The position numbers were made by a program, and so were the translations under genes. From positions 558,001 through 622,000 of the forward strand of contig JAVTVJ010000814.1 in the NCBI GenBank assembly GCA_034509425.1: 64,000 bases of DNA, in the 5' to 3' direction. This document shows positions 43,484 through 56,900 of this stretch, piece by piece. Source of the DNA: Eopsaltria australis (lineage: Eukaryota; Chordata; Aves; Passeriformes; Petroicidae). Under the pieces are notes generated by a model. That model saw nothing but the letters and a program-made list of their open reading frames with translations, had not been told where the DNA came from and did not search any database. Numbering within the stretch: position 1 is the first letter of the stretch; each line of letters begins with the position of its first letter.

Positions 43484-44581
43484 TCAGGCCACGGCCTTCT
43501 GGAGTTCGTCCAGCAAGCTGATGAAACGGGCCTTGAGGGTCTCGGTGTAGGGGGTGAGGCGCTCCTTGAAGTCCTGCACCAGGGGAGTCATCTTCTCACG
43601 CAGGTTGCTGAGCTGCTCCACTACCTTGGCCTGGTATTCAGCGGCCTGGGGGATGCCCTTCTCCCGGATCTCCTCCAGCTTCTGGCTCAGCTTCTGCCGC
43701 AGCTCATCGCTGAAGGGGGCCACGTTCTTGCGGAGCTCCTCGACGTGCCCGCGCAGACGGTCCCGCGCCTCCTCGGCCACCGGGGTCAGCTTCTGCTGCA
43801 GCAGCTCCACCTTCTGCTTGCTGAGCTCCTTCAGCTCCTGGGCGAGGGGTGCCAGGCGCTGGCGGTACTGCTCCAGATCCTCCGTCCACTTGGCAGAGAA
43901 CTGGTCCAGGAAGGGCTTGATCTTCTCCTTCACCTCCTCCAGGTCCTTGGTCAGCTCCGTGCGCAGGGACTCGGTGTCTTTCAGCCACATCTCCCGCACC
44001 TCTTTGTAGTAGGGGGCCACATCCTCTTTCAGCTTGGCGGCGGCTGCGCCCAGCGTGTCCAGGTTCTCGCCCAGCTTCAGGCTGCGGGAGGGGAGGGAGG
44101 TCACACACGGAGCCCGGGGCACCCCGCCAGCCCCCCACCACACACCTCCCACTTACTCCAGCTGTTTGCCCACGGTGGAGGCCTCGAACTGGGCAATGGC
44201 TTCCCTGCCGCTGGCCTTCACTGACTCCAGGTACACATCGAGCATGTCCTTGAGGCGATCCAGGGGTGCCTGGGGCTCATCGTGCTGCCAGAAGGAGCGG
44301 GCCTGGGTGCCTGCGGAGAGAGCCGGGTGTGCTCAGGACACATCGCCCGGGGACGGCTCCAGCCCTGCCGGGGACCTGCCCGGTTCGGGAGGGGACCAGG
44401 GAGCCCTTCGGCTGCAGCCCGACTTGCACAGCGCTTCGGAAACCGGTGGCTTCCAGCAGCGCTCGCATCGGGCTCAGCCGCCCCATTCCGCCCGTGCTGC
44501 TCCATCCCGCGGGGATCTGCAGCCGCGTCCGGACCTACCCGTCAGGCAGAGCAGGGCGAGGGTCAACACCACGGCTTTCAT
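43484..44581 (-). CDS. APOA1: Apolipoprotein A-I (264 aa)
   Basis: ApoA-I is the main structural protein of HDL; it activates LCAT and accepts cholesterol from ABCA1. Coding exons: 44539-44581 (signal peptide [14 protein letters not shown]), 44157-44310 and 43484-44081; total 795 nt, the same 264 codons as chicken. The propeptide/mature junction reads RSFWQH then [13 protein letters not shown]. The body is 11- and 22-residue amphipathic helices punctuated by proline ([48 protein letters not shown]). It ends LDELQKAVA. The overlong open frame to 44152 is a read-through of intron and not a different start. Orientation and four-exon layout match the family. The assignment is unambiguous. Confidence 0.98.
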
Positions 44582-44790
44582 CTTCGCGCTGGACCTACGG
44601 GCAGAGCAAGAGAGGTGAGCGCGGGGAGCCCCGGCAAACCCAACCCCGGCGGGGGCTGAGCCCCAGCCCGGCTCGAGGGGTCCGCTGTGTCCCTGCGGGT
44701 CCGGCCGAGCAGCCCGGGCTCTTACCAGCTCTCTCTAGCGCTGCTGCTCGTCCCGTCTGAGCGGCCGGGGCTCCGCCGCCGCTATTTATG
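44582..44790 (-). promoter_or_regulatory. APOA1: APOA1 core promoter, non-coding exon 1 and 5' UTR intron
   Basis: CATAAATAGC on the gene strand at 44781-44790 is the TATA element, giving a start near 44,755. GAGAGCTG|GTAAGAG ends exon 1 at 44726. TGCCCGTAG|GTCCAG starts exon 2 at 44594, 13 bases before the ATG. Confidence 0.75.
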
Positions 44791-44866
44791 CCGGAGGGGC
44801 AGTTCCGCGGAGATAAGCCAGCGCGGCGGCCCCGGAACGCGCTCCCGGCGGGCGATGTGGCGCGCA

Positions 44867-44973
44867 GGGTTCAAGGATCGCGCAGCACCGGCCGAGGAGC
44901 GGGGCTTGGCAGGGGCGGCGAGCAAACAGGAGCTCCCCGCGGGACGCGCCTCGCCGGCCAAGGAGCTGTTTAC
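44867..44973 (-). promoter_or_regulatory. APOA1: Candidate APOA1 liver enhancer sites
   Basis: GGGTTCAAGGATC (44867-44879) is a degenerate DR1 resembling the nuclear-receptor sites of the mammalian APOA1 liver enhancer. TGTTTAC (44967-44973) is a FOXA core resembling site B. They lie about 115 and 215 bp upstream of the predicted start. This is inference from motif matches. Confidence 0.4.
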
Positions 44974-45940
44974 GCTCCCGGTGACCCAGATTCCCGCTGG
45001 CCCTGCGGCCTTGCCGGGGCCCCTCGCAGCCCCCAGGGATTGGCCGCCGGCCCGGGGACAAGGTTTATTCCCGCAGGGATTTGGCCTGCCGTACCCGGAC
45101 CCCTCGCCTCAGCCGCGGGTCTGTGCCCCGTCCTTCACCGGGCCGCTCACGTCACCCCCTTTTCCCGCTGTGTCCCCAGCTCAGAGGTCCCGGTAGCTGT
45201 GCCCCTGTCCGCCCACGCCAGCCCTCGCTGGGGACCTGGGCAAAGCGAGGCGAGGCTCAGAGCGGGCACCAGCACTGGCACGGCCACCCCAAAACCCTCC
45301 TCAGCCCGAGCCAACCCCAGGTGCGTCCCTGTGCCATTGTCACCAGTCCAGGGATCCACAGGAACCAAGTGCACAGGGCTGAATCCGGCCTGGCAAGGGG
45401 AGAGGGGACAGGGACAGGGGTTCCACGGCCCCAGACGGAGCTGCAGGGAGTGCGCAGGGCTGGCAGTGCCAGGGGAGCTGCTACAGAGGGATGATTCTCC
45501 CGTTTCTGAGTGGCACCGGCTCCCTGCAGCCCCAGCCCTTGTCAGCTCGCTGGGCACCTCACGGGCATCACACAGGTTCTGTCACCCCATGAGCTGCAGG
45601 GTGCTGGAGGCACAGCCACAGCTCCCTGCGCCTCCCAGGCTCTGCCCGCAGCTGCAACAGCCCCACCGCAGCAGTGCCAGGGCAGGGGCTGATCTGCAGC
45701 ACCGCAGTTCCTCACCGGCACGGCGAGTCGGGTGCAGGACTCCGGCTGCAGGAGGGCTGCGAGTGCCGAGGGGGCTTTGGGAAACCCAACTGGGGGGGCC
45801 GTGAGTGCCGGCGGGCTTTGGGAAACCCAACCAGGGGGGCTGCTGGAGCCCAGGGGAATTGACAGCCCCCAGGGATGGAGTGGGGACACAGCAGCTGCTG
45901 CCCCTTGAACTCTGGCATTGAGCAACAAGGCAAACAAGAG
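44974..45940. other. APOA1-SIK3 intergenic region
   Basis: Unique G+C-rich sequence between the APOA1 upstream region and the SIK3 3' end. A 16-base word, GGGCTTTGGGAAACCC, occurs at about 45770-45786 and again at about 45812-45828, so a segment of roughly 40 bp is duplicated. No gene or transposon was recognised. Confidence 0.5.
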
Positions 45941-45944
45941 CCCA

Positions 45945-47608
45945 GGGAAGATCATAATCATGTTTTTATTTGTTATGATCCCACTGTCCAACTAATTGAC
46001 TAGTTGCAAGTGACCCACAAAAAAATGGACTGAAGATTTACTGAAACGTTTTTTTTTTTTTTCCTGTTCGTTTTTAGTCCAACATAAATGAGGAAGAAAA
46101 AAAAAATACTTCTGACATTTCCAAAAAACAGAAATAATAGCAAAGTATATTAATATACATTCAACATATACTGCGCGTATTGATTACTACAATACAAAGC
46201 CATGATAAAAAAAGTGTGATACTGCGGATGGCACGGTGACGCGGCCCTGCGGGGCGCCTGCTGCTGGGGGGGGCCCGGCGACTCTCCCAGGATACAGTGT
46301 CATGTAAACAAAAGGAAAACGAACCAAAGGGACAGAGCAAAAGGCTTTCAGCGTTCCCCACCCTTCCCGCTCGATCCGGCGGGCTCCCCGCGCTCCCCGA
46401 GCCCGCAGGTGCCGGGGGAGGGACCTGGAGCTTCCCTCCTCTCTGATTTTCGGGATCGCAGAGCCGGCGGCGTTGTTCTCCCGGAGAAGGGGAGGTCGGG
46501 AAGAGGCACGGGGTGAGGGTAGCAAAAGTCACCTCTGCCGTGCTGGTTTCACACTTCCTTCTGTGCAAAGTCAGGAGGGCTGGGTCGATGTTTTCCTTTA
46601 GTTTTAAAAAATATTCCAGGAAAAAAATGTCAGTAAGAAGGATCTGAGCTGGAGCTTGTCAAGTCCCAAAGGCAAGGGTGACACCACGTGCTCCTGAGCC
46701 CCAGCGGAGGGGGCCTCCCACTCCATCCACCACGGAAAGGATGGAAAAGGGACAAAGAAGAGACCTCTGCACGTCCCGACTGTATAAGGAGAATTACCAC
46801 TGTCGCCACTGGCACGAGAGAAAACCAGTCACAAGTACAATGTCGTTAAAAGAAATAAAATACTTTGAACAAAAGGTGCAAGTCACAATTCATATAGAAC
46901 AGAATCTAGTTAAAAATTTCTCTCAAACAGAAATTCCTTTTGCCTTTTATTAATAACAATAATAATAAAACAACATTTACCAAAAAAAACAATTCCTACG
47001 TGATCAGGAGGAAAAGCGAAGGAAACAAAGAAAAATCCGTCTGCCCTACATTAGCCAGGAAAAGAAAAAACCCCAAGTCGTGGCAGATTTGGAAAGAAAA
47101 GGGAAGGGAGGGCAGGGCAGGGGTGATGCTGTCAGCACCCCCGACACACGAGAGGGAACAGAGCAGACAGAGGTGACACAAGAAGTGGATTGCACCGGGG
47201 TGGGGAGGGCCCCGCCAGCGCTGCCAGGCACGGGCCCCCCAGGGCAGCGGGACAGGGTGGAAGGAGAGCGTGGCCTCCATCCAGGAGCAGCTCCAGCCCC
47301 CTGGGACCTGCTCAGGGCAGGCTCCAGGAAGGCTCAGCCCGGGCCCCGGGCAGGGCCAGCCCCCAGAGCAGCCCCGGTGCCGAGGCCGATCCTCCGCGTC
47401 GGGCTCAGGGCTCTGGGCGTAGCTGGAGTTACAGGCAAGTGTGGCAGAAATTAAAGAACCCAAAGGAACGACACACTGGATGAAGTGAGGATGAGGAAAG
47501 GGGCCATGGTATTCCAGTTAGTCAGAAATACTACGGCAATTTGGCGCAATGCTGCTAGATACTGTTGGTTTAAAATGGACCTTTTCATTTCAAAGCTGTA
47601 CACAAACC
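45945..47608 (-). other. SIK3: SIK3 terminal 3' UTR exon
   Basis: A consensus acceptor (TTTCTCTCTCTTGCAG) ends at 47609 on the gene strand. It pairs with a strong donor (GGA|GTGAGTATCC) placed ten bases past the SIK3 stop codon. The exon runs A+T-rich to AATAAA at 45965-45970 on the gene strand. The + strand open frames in it are shadows. Confidence 0.65.
45965..45970 (-). terminator. SIK3: SIK3 polyadenylation signal AATAAA
   Basis: TTTATT on the + strand lies at the end of the A+T-rich 3' UTR and is the last canonical hexamer before the G+C-rich APOA1 flank. More distal use cannot be excluded. Confidence 0.6.
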
Positions 47609-47930
47609 CTGCAAGAGAGAGAAACAGGAAGGTTAGGGGACACTAGAGTGGCACATCACCTCCCACAGCCCTCCAGCATTCCCAGGCCATTCCTGACCCC
47701 GCCCCAGGAGAGACCCTGCCATGCAGAGGGGTCTGAGAGCAGCATAAGCCTGGAAGGAGGGAGGCTGTCCCTGGGCAAAGGGGGAACAGCAAACAGCCCC
47801 AGCACAGGAGCTCCGAGCTGATGGTCCCAACCCCAGCAATGAGCAGCGAAGGCGACCCACGGAAGTGAGGGAGGCAGCCCCAGGTGTGGTGTGGAGAGAG
47901 AAGGACACACGGATACTCACTCCCTCCTGG

Positions 47931-50900
47931 TTACACCCCTGCCTGCTCCATGCCAAAGGGCACCTCCGGGTGCTTGTAGCTCAGCAGGACGTCCGTGATA
48001 CACGTCGAGGGGTAGCAGGAGGTGTTGAGGTGCTGGCTGCCATCGCCCAGGTTCGCGTGCTCTTGACCTTCCAAACTCTCCCCACATTCTGTAAGGGCAA
48101 AGAGGTGACTCAGCACCTCTCTCCTGTGGCTGAGCCCCCCGAGGAGCTGCCCACACCCCCTGTGCCCCGCAGGCAGCCCCAGGGCTCACCCTCGCCGTCC
48201 CTGTCGCGCAGCTGCTGGCTGGCCATGAGCGACGACTGGCTGAGCACGGCGTCCGACATCCGAGCAGAGCTGAGCGCTTTTCCTGCCATCAAACTCATCC
48301 CAGGCAAGTTATCCAACTGCACCTGTGGAGACACCAGGGCACACTCAAAGGCAGCTCAGGAGAGGATCCTGGCGTTCCCCATCTGCCCATGGACAGGCTG
48401 CCTGGGGAGCTTCTGCAAGGGTTTGGAAGGCACAGCTTGGGTGCAGCCTGTCCCCTCAACAGAGTGGAGTGAACAATCCAAATCCCTCTGAACCAACAGA
48501 ATCACAGCATAGCTGGGGTTGGAAGGGAGCTCTGAAGATCATCCAGTCGAAATCCCTGCCAAGGCAGGGACACCTGCAGGAGCAGGTGACAGAGAAACAC
48601 ATCCAGGTGGTTTTGGGATGTCTCCAGAGAGGGAGACTCCAAGCCCTCCCTGGGCAGCTGTTCCAGTGCTCTGCCACCCTCCATGGAAAGAAGTTCTTCC
48701 TCATGTTGAGGTGGAACCTGTGCTCTAGTTTCTGGCCATTGCTCCTTGTCCTGTCACTGGGCACCACTGACCCAGTGCAGCTGACATTCTCATCTACAGC
48801 AGAAGGGAGGTGTAGCAAAGCACACACCAACATTTGGGCAGGACAGTTCCCAGCACCCCAAAGCTCACAGGGAGCAGAGCACCGAGGCCTGGGCTGCCGT
48901 GACCAGCTCCTTGACAGCTGGGCTGGGTGTGTGTGCAGAGCCTGATGTGGCCAGAGCCAGGCCAGGCTGTGTCAGAGGAGGGAGCTGGGAGGCAGAGGCA
49001 CCTACGTAGGCATCATCACTGTTCTGGATGGTGTGATGTCTCTGCAGGGTGCGGGGCCGCGGGTGCTCGCTGGACGAGGGGCGCACGGGGTAGCCCAGGC
49101 CGTTGTGGTCAGGCACCTGCATGGCTTGGCCGGGGGAGCTCCTGTCCATGCAGTTCCCTACGATGGACTCTTGAAAACCAGACAGGACAGAAAAACGACA
49201 CGTTAGTACAAGGAACGTGCAGCTCCCAGCCATGTGTGCCACTGCAGAACTGGGATGTGACACCACACACGAACAAGGACAGGACCCCTGGCTCTGGTGG
49301 GAGAGGTGCAGCACCAGTGCTCCCAGCTACACTCGCACAGGCTTCTCCCTCCAGCATTAATATCCCAAAAAATCCCAACAAAGGTCTACAAAAGCAGCCT
49401 AAAGTTGGAGAGACTGGGGCAGGAGCACAGGAACCAGACCCTTTCCCACTTCTGCCTTCCCCTCGAGCCAGAGCTCGACCCCCACCCTGCCCACATCGTT
49501 ACACAAGAGCTGGGGGAGCCTCCAACACGGGATGTTTCAGCAGGGCCCCTTGGCAATTGTAAGCAACATAATCCTGCTGGAAGAGCTGGCCAGGATGATC
49601 ACTTTTATCAGATGACTTCTCCCTGCCCTCCCACAATCTGGCTGCGGGAGCACACGAGTGTTCTGCCTGGCAAAGTCCATCTGCGCTGCAAGCTCTTGTG
49701 ACTGAGGGCAAAGGCCACATTCCTATCAGGCAAAGCCTCTCGTCATCAAGTACACGATGTTTTGGATAAAGTCCTGAGCCATGGAGGAGCCTGTCATCGG
49801 GGCTGAGCTCGCTGAGCGCGGACCCTGCCGAGCACAAACGCCCGACGTGGCTGCGAGCGCCGGGGAGCTGCCCCGAGGTGACACAGCTGCAGGTACATCC
49901 CGCACAAAGCCACAGCTTTCCCAGGGCTTTGACCAGGGGGAAGTGATGTCCTGCTGTGCTGGGACACCACACGGCCCAGCTGCCACAGAACTGCTCCCCA
50001 AAGAGATCTCACAGAATCCTAGAACATCCCCAGCGGGACCCACGAGGATCATCCAACTCCTGGCCCTGCACAGGGCGGTCCCAAAATCTGTCCACAAATT
50101 TAGCAGGATCCACATGAGACCCCATCCCATGTGGTCCCCACGCCGCTCGCAGGCAGGTGAGCATGGGCAGCACAGCCAGCACACTGCTCCCCATGCCCTT
50201 CCTCCATCAGGAATGTGGCATTCCTGCCGGAGCCCTGTCCTGGGGCAGTCGGAGATGCAGCCTCCCCCTGCCTTTGCACAACCGTGGGGTTACGTGCGGT
50301 TACCAGTCAGCTTTCCCGGAAAAGCGAGAAGGAAAACATGAGGTAACAGATGTTAGCGGATCAGTGCCACCCACACACTGCTTGGGATGCTGCTCCAACT
50401 GTGGGAACAGTGGTTGGGGCCAGCAGCCTGCTGCTCCAGCTCCACAAACAGCCCCAGCCCCAGTCCCTGCGCTGCGGGTGACGAGTTCCCTCAGCCTGGA
50501 ATTGCCAGGACCCAAAAAACAGCTGCTTCCCAGTGCCAGCACTGCACCTCTGGGGATGCTGCTCTGGACCGAGGGACAGACACCCCAAATTCACACCCCC
50601 AGCCTTGCAGAGAAGAGCCTTTCATCCCCACATCCTTTGTGTCACCATGGCATGTGACGCTGGCACGGCGCTGCCGCCAGCCCGGCTCCCTCCGTGCCGA
50701 GCCCAGGCAGGTTTCCCACGGGCAGCGCTCCCAGCCCCGGCACGGCTACGTTGGAGCAAAACTGGAGCAGGGCCGTCCACAGGCAGCTCAGTCACATCCC
50801 AAACTGATTTGGTCGGCTCTCAAGGTCCTGGGCTGCCATCCCTGGCAGATGTTCCACAGACATCCAGAGCTCTGTAATCAGCATGTGCCCTTGGAAGCAC

Positions 50901-53900
50901 AGGCATTCCTGAGACACTGGGAAGTTACACTCTGCCCCAGGGAAAACACATCTGGGGAGCAGGGGCAGGGAGAGAAGATACCCCTTGAACTGCACCCTCA
51001 TTACACAGTCTAGGAAAAAGAGTGGGAAAAGCCAGGGATGTAGGATTTGGTGTAGGTTAATAGTGGGAAAAGCCAGGGATGTAGGATTTGGTGTAAGTCA
51101 ATAGTGGGAAAACTGAGTGATGTAGGATTTGATGTAGGTCAAAAATGGCAAAGCCCAGCAGTGTGGGATTTGCTGTAGGGTACCTGGGAAGCTTTGAGGT
51201 GACTCTGCCTGGACCCAAAGCAGCACAGGCCTGAGTCCAAGTGGGTTATGGAGGCCATGAGGAAAATGGTACAAACAGCTGCATCCCAGGACGTAGTTTA
51301 CTACAAACAGCTCTGTCAGAAGGGCTTACACAAGCCTATTTGTAAACATTTATTTGCTTTTACTCTTTTACAAGGCCTTGTAGTCTAAAGTCCTTCTCCC
51401 TTGTGTAACCAGCAGTGCGGGGGCTGAGATTTGGCTTCTGACTTCACCAAACCTCACTGACCATCTAATGGGCTCCAGTGATAAGATTCAGACTCAAGAT
51501 TTTGCACTCAATGCCCCTCCAGAGTTTCCAACCCTTGCTGAGCCTGGGGCAATTCCCCCCCACTCCAAGCACAGCAGGGAAGTGGAGCTCTGAGAGCAAA
51601 CACATCGGGAATTCAGAATTTAGGAGGATTTCAGCACAGCCCAGCCTTGTCCCTGCCCCCCGCCCACGCTCTGGGGGGTCAGGGCTTGGCAGCCCCACTC
51701 AGCCCTCTGAGCCAGCCTATTCCAGCCCGGTACTTTCCCAACAAACCCGTGCTGTGTCCCTGAACAAAGCTGGGCCTCCTGTGCCCTGGACACAGCTCCT
51801 CTGCAATAGGGCCCCGAGTGCCAAGGGCAAGCTGGTGGCTCCAGCCCAGCACCCCGAGTCCTGCAAGGAATACTGATCTGCCTGCTCAGCCTCTCCTCAA
51901 AGCTCTCTTAGCGAGGGGCTCGGAGGGTGTTTTTCCTGAAGAGGAGCCTGTAATTACAGCTCAGGCAGGAATTCTCTGACAGTGCAGTGCTGCCAGAGCA
52001 GCCTCTGAGGAGCAAAGGCACAGCTGCTTCCAAGGAACAGGAAAGGTCTTCAGACCCTAACGGCAAGTTTAAACTCACTCTCTCCAGAATCCACCCATCC
52101 CAGTTCAAGCAGGATAGAATCTTGCTGTTGCTGCTTCCCAAAGTGCCAGAGAGGCTTGCAAGGCTGCTGGAGCCACAGGACAGTGACTGACACTGTTACT
52201 GTGTGTGTTTGTGGAGCTTTAGCAGTGCCTGGACTTGAGGGCCTGTGCTTAAGAGCAGAAATAAATGGATACTGCTACAGTCAGGGTGTGCTGGCAGCTG
52301 AGCTGTTCCTGTCCCAAGTTTACAGGGAACAACACTAACAACAATAAATCTGTGGCCACCATGAAGCCTCCTGGAGAAGATGGCAGCAAGCTGGGCCCTG
52401 GTCTTTACCTGCCTGCAGAAGTAGGTCAAATTCCCAAGGGAAGCAGCCCATCGGGCTCCTTCCTTACTCAACCCTGTTTATTACAGAGGCTGTGCCTGCA
52501 ATTTACTTCAGGCCACAAAAGCCAGAAAGAATCTCGGTAATTCCCGTGCTATGCAAAGCATGTCAGGAAACCCTTGGTGTGCTGGGAGGGACAGTGTCCT
52601 GGGCAGGAAGGTGAGTGTCTGGCACGGGGGGACACCTGGCCTGCATGGATGGACACCTGGCCTGCACGGATGGACACGTGGCCTGCACGGGCAGCAGGGA
52701 GCCTTACCTCTGCTGGGCACCTTATTCCTGAATCCGGGCGCGGGCTGATGCCTGTACTGGTGCGTTCCCAGCTCCTGCGCGGGATTAGCAGTTCCTAGCA
52801 AAGATTCGGGGTCCCCGTGCCCTCCTGCGTTTACAAGCAGAGGGGTCTCGTGGCAACCTTTGGTCAATGTGTTTGAGCTCTTACTGTCAGGAAAGCTGTC
52901 CCTGTTTCCCTCGCAGGCGCAGTCCTCCTCCATGCTCTCCGAGTGGAACAGGGCTGGCTGGTGTCCGTATCCCTGTGGTGGTGGTGGCACGGATGCAGGG
53001 ACCTGCTGGATACATTCTTGCGCCCTGATTTTTAAGAGATGTTGGGGGCTGTTCTGGGGGTGGTACGTGTCAGCACTCTGATAAGGCAAAGACAACGACT
53101 GGCGCTCCGAGAGGTTCTGTCCCATGCTGGTGCCCATATTCCCAGCATCCCCTTGACTCATATGCCTGAACAACTCTTGGAAATCTTGCTGCTGCTGCTG
53201 CTGCTGCTGCCGCCGTTTGATGAGCTGTGCAAATTCTGCCTGGGGCAGCCGCATGTCCGTGTGCCCCGTGAGCGAGTGCCGGGGGGAAAGCAGTCCCTGG
53301 AGGATGTGCGGTACCTGCTGGTGTCGGCTGTAGTCGGGAGGTGTCGGGGACAACAGTGCCTGCTGTAGTGCCGATGCCGTGTAGTGCTGCTGCTGCTGAT
53401 GTGCGTTCGGAGGGAAACTGGGGTACTGCTCAAGCTGCGGGACCTTCAGAGCTTGCTGGGCTGCGGGGAACCCCACCCCTCCCGACGGGCTGTAGTTGCT
53501 GGGGGAAACGCGGGGCTGCTCCGGGAACAGGTGGGGGTGTAAGTGCACCTGGTCGTAGTTGGCAGGGGGATACCTGTTCACGTTCAGACTGCAAGGACAA
53601 GGAACAGGACAGGTGACCGCGCTGCTCAGTAGGAGCCAGAGCTGCTCCCGCACGGGGCACGTGAGACAGCAGCCCTGGCCTGGCTCAGCAACTCCTTCCC
53701 AGGGACAGGGAGGGAGCAAGCACTGCCCAGACTGGCAAGGACACCACGTGTCATGCTGGATTCCCACTCCCTCCCGAGTGCTCTGGAGCCAGGAGCAGGC
53801 AGGGAGGGCCCTTACCTGTGCGACTCGGCGCTGTCGGCGCTGAGCTGCTTGGACAGCTGCCGGTGGCCGTAGCTCAGGGAGGCCATCAGGTTTGCACGGT

Positions 53901-56900
53901 GCTGCATCTGGATCTGGCTGGCGCTGGGGCTCAGGGACATCCCCCGCGTGTGGGACGCCAGGCCCTGCCCGCCCACCGAGGCCCCGGGCAGGAGGCTGCT
54001 GCCGACCATGTCCCCGGGCTCCTGCACCTGGATGGTGACCTGCTGGGGCTGCGACTGCTGCTGCTGCAGGGCCAGGCACGTCAGCCCCATGGCCGGGGGA
54101 GGGGAGCAGTTACCCGACTGCGGGAAGATTGTGTTGTGGGATGGCATCCCTTGGAACTGGGACTGGGAGGCAGCACCTACAAGGAACAAAGACCCTCAGC
54201 ACTCCTGCCAGCCCATGGCGAGGCTTGGGAGCGAGATTTGCTCCATTCCTCCAAGTGCTGCACAGGGTTAGGATTAACCTGGTCTAGTGAAAGGGGACTG
54301 CAAGGGATGATCTTTAAGGTCCCTTCCAACCCAACCCAGGCTATGATGCCACTATTCTTTCCACGACTCTGGGCCAGGCTGGGAGCCCAGTACATGTCCA
54401 TACGGGTGCTCTGTCATGCTGTGCCAGCGTGCAAAGGTCACGGCCAGAACCCCTTGCACCAAAACAGAAACTCTGTGGAGCTGACAGTGATTTGCATAAA
54501 CCCAAGAATATCAGCCCTTCCTCCCCACCCCCGGGGAGTGATAAGTAAGGATCTTGTGACAAGGAACCCAGCAGCACATTCCAGCTGGCAGCTCCTCGCG
54601 AGCTCTCGATAACACCAGCCCTTGCTGCCAGATGGAGAATCTTTTACATCATCAGCAAACTGTGCAGGGCTTGGGCTGGGGGGGGGAATGGAGCCCTGGC
54701 ACCCCCACGCTGCTTCCCCAGGGTTTGAGGGGATCACGTGGCCCTGCCCAGCTGCCAGAACTGCTTACCATGGGGCTGGAGCACGCTGCTGCTCACGGGG
54801 GGTGGGCTGCTGTTGGGTTGCCTGAAGAGATGGTTGTTGGGGTGGTTCGGGGGTGGGCTGGATGGCTGGATCCGTAACCTACGCAGGGAAACAAGCACCT
54901 TCTCACCATGCCTGCTCCTTGTCAAAATGCTGTCTCAACTGTGAGAACTGGTGCCAAACGCTGCGTGTCTTGTTCAAAATAAACACCATGAAGCCCTTGC
55001 TGGGGATCCCAAGGTCTCTGCAGCTTGGCTTCTCTTCTGAGAGCCACCTCACTTGTCCAAGTCACGCTGGGGGCAAGCATGACCTGGTGACTACCACAGA
55101 AACCTGGGGACAAGGACACGGCTCCTGACTCACTGCACCTGGTGAGACGCCCTGCTCTCATTTCCCGTAACTCAGCCTGCCTCACCTACAGGTCAGGGTG
55201 CTGAGGGTGAGCAGGCTGAGCTCACCAAGGGCCTGGAAAGGTGTGAGACACCCAAGGGAGCATGAGGGAGCCTGGCTGTTGAAGTGGCACCTCCAAGCCA
55301 CTCAAAAGGCAGGCCTGTCAATCCTCTGCTCCAGCAGATCTCTGCCTTTGAATCATATTTCTCTGCTTCTAAAGTCCTTCAGACAGAATCGAGCTCAAAG
55401 GCCCAGGCACATCCACCTGGGAGCTGGCTGTGCCATTCTGACTCCATAAACCTCCAATGTAGCCTGGCCTCTCCTGAGGGCGTCAGCTCATCCCTGGGCT
55501 TCAGGAAGAGTAAAACCCAGAGCTGTCCTAAAGCCATGTCTTTACCTCTGAAGCTGGTGAGTGAGCAGAGCTGGCTGGTTTTCACATGGAGCTTGCAAGG
55601 GTGGAGATGGCTGGGGAGGCCGGATACAGTCCTGAACCAGGCACCACAAGAAAACAAGAAGTGTTTGCAGTCAATGTCTCAGTCAGTAAATTTAGAAACA
55701 CTGCTGGGTGAAGCAGGACATATCCAGATTCACCGAGTGTCAGTCCCTGCCTGCAGCCCTGGCTGCCACAGCTACCACAGCAGCTGTGCAAACATCTCTG
55801 CTGAAATCCTTCAGCCTTCCCGCTACAGCAAGCCCAAACTCCCCTCCCTCAATCCCCCTGGGACCTGCTCACGAGTTGTGTCTGCAGCAACACAGGAAAA
55901 CAGAGCTCAGCCTTCAGCAGCTCTGGCTCAGGCTGCACTACCTGGATCTGCTGATGAAGAATCTGATGGTGCTGCTCCTGCTGGTACAACATGTGCTGCT
56001 GCTGCGTCTTCTCCAGCGTCCTCTCGTCCATGTGCCCCCCGTACATTTTCTGGAGCTGCTCACACTCCTGCAAGGAATCCAGCACGTCCCATAAATGACC
56101 TTCTGGGGCACAGCACCCTGCTGTGTGTGAATGCCACACCCTGCAGCCCACCCCTCCGAGCAAAGCAGGCAGAGAGAGCCTCATCCATTCCCTTTGACAG
56201 AATCAGGTGTGCAGGGACATGGCAAAAAGCCAGGAAAGCCAGGGGCGCATGTGACACTGAGCTGGCACCATTGTGTTCCCTTAATGCAGGCAGCAAGCCC
56301 TGGAAACGACACTTCAAGGTGAGGAGAGCATCTCATCTGTGCTGTGCTGCAAGGGGAAAGGCCTGTCCTGGGCCCAGATCCTGCTCCAGCCATTGGCAAG
56401 GCGTGCCTGGCTGTGCAGGGAATATCCCACAGTACACTCCAAACTCTGGTGGCAGGAGCTGCCCTTTCCTGGGACACCCTGGAACAGCCCCAAAACTGCT
56501 GCCAGGGGAAATGTGGGAGAGCAGGAGCTGCGGTCTGACAGTGCTGGTGGGCCCTGCAGGGACAGGCAGGACACCCATGGGTGGACAGGAATCCTCAGGT
56601 GCAGGTGAACAGCTCACACACCCAGAGGACACTCAGGCTTTGCTGCAGTCACACAGGGCACGAACAAACCCTCAGCTGCAAAGTCCCCACTGTGTTCCTG
56701 AGCCTTTTGTGTACAATTCCTCTTTTGCTTCCCAAAGCAGCAAGACCAAGGCAGTAAGAATTCCTTGTGGAGACTGTTCTGAGGACCCCCACCCCTCTCT
56801 CACCTGCTGCAGCTGTTTGATGCTGCTGTTATTGCCCATCTTCTCCAGGTGGGCTTTGAAAGCCTGGATGCTGGCGGCCCCGTCGGAGAAGCGCCGGACA

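Larger units (their letters stand above)
49170..52627. other. SIK3: SIK3 intron content
   Basis: A large intron holding one CR1 scrap (about 50007-50095) and the 41-bp array. The remainder is unique sequence, with no coding exon in phase with SIK3 and with conserved-looking protein. Confidence 0.6.

Noticed and set aside
44082..44152. Upstream methionine extending the APOA1 last-exon frame
   Set aside because: This is read-through of the intron 5' of the last exon; the acceptor CCCGCAG at 44082-44083 and the phase with the exon at 44157-44310 give the true apoA-I.
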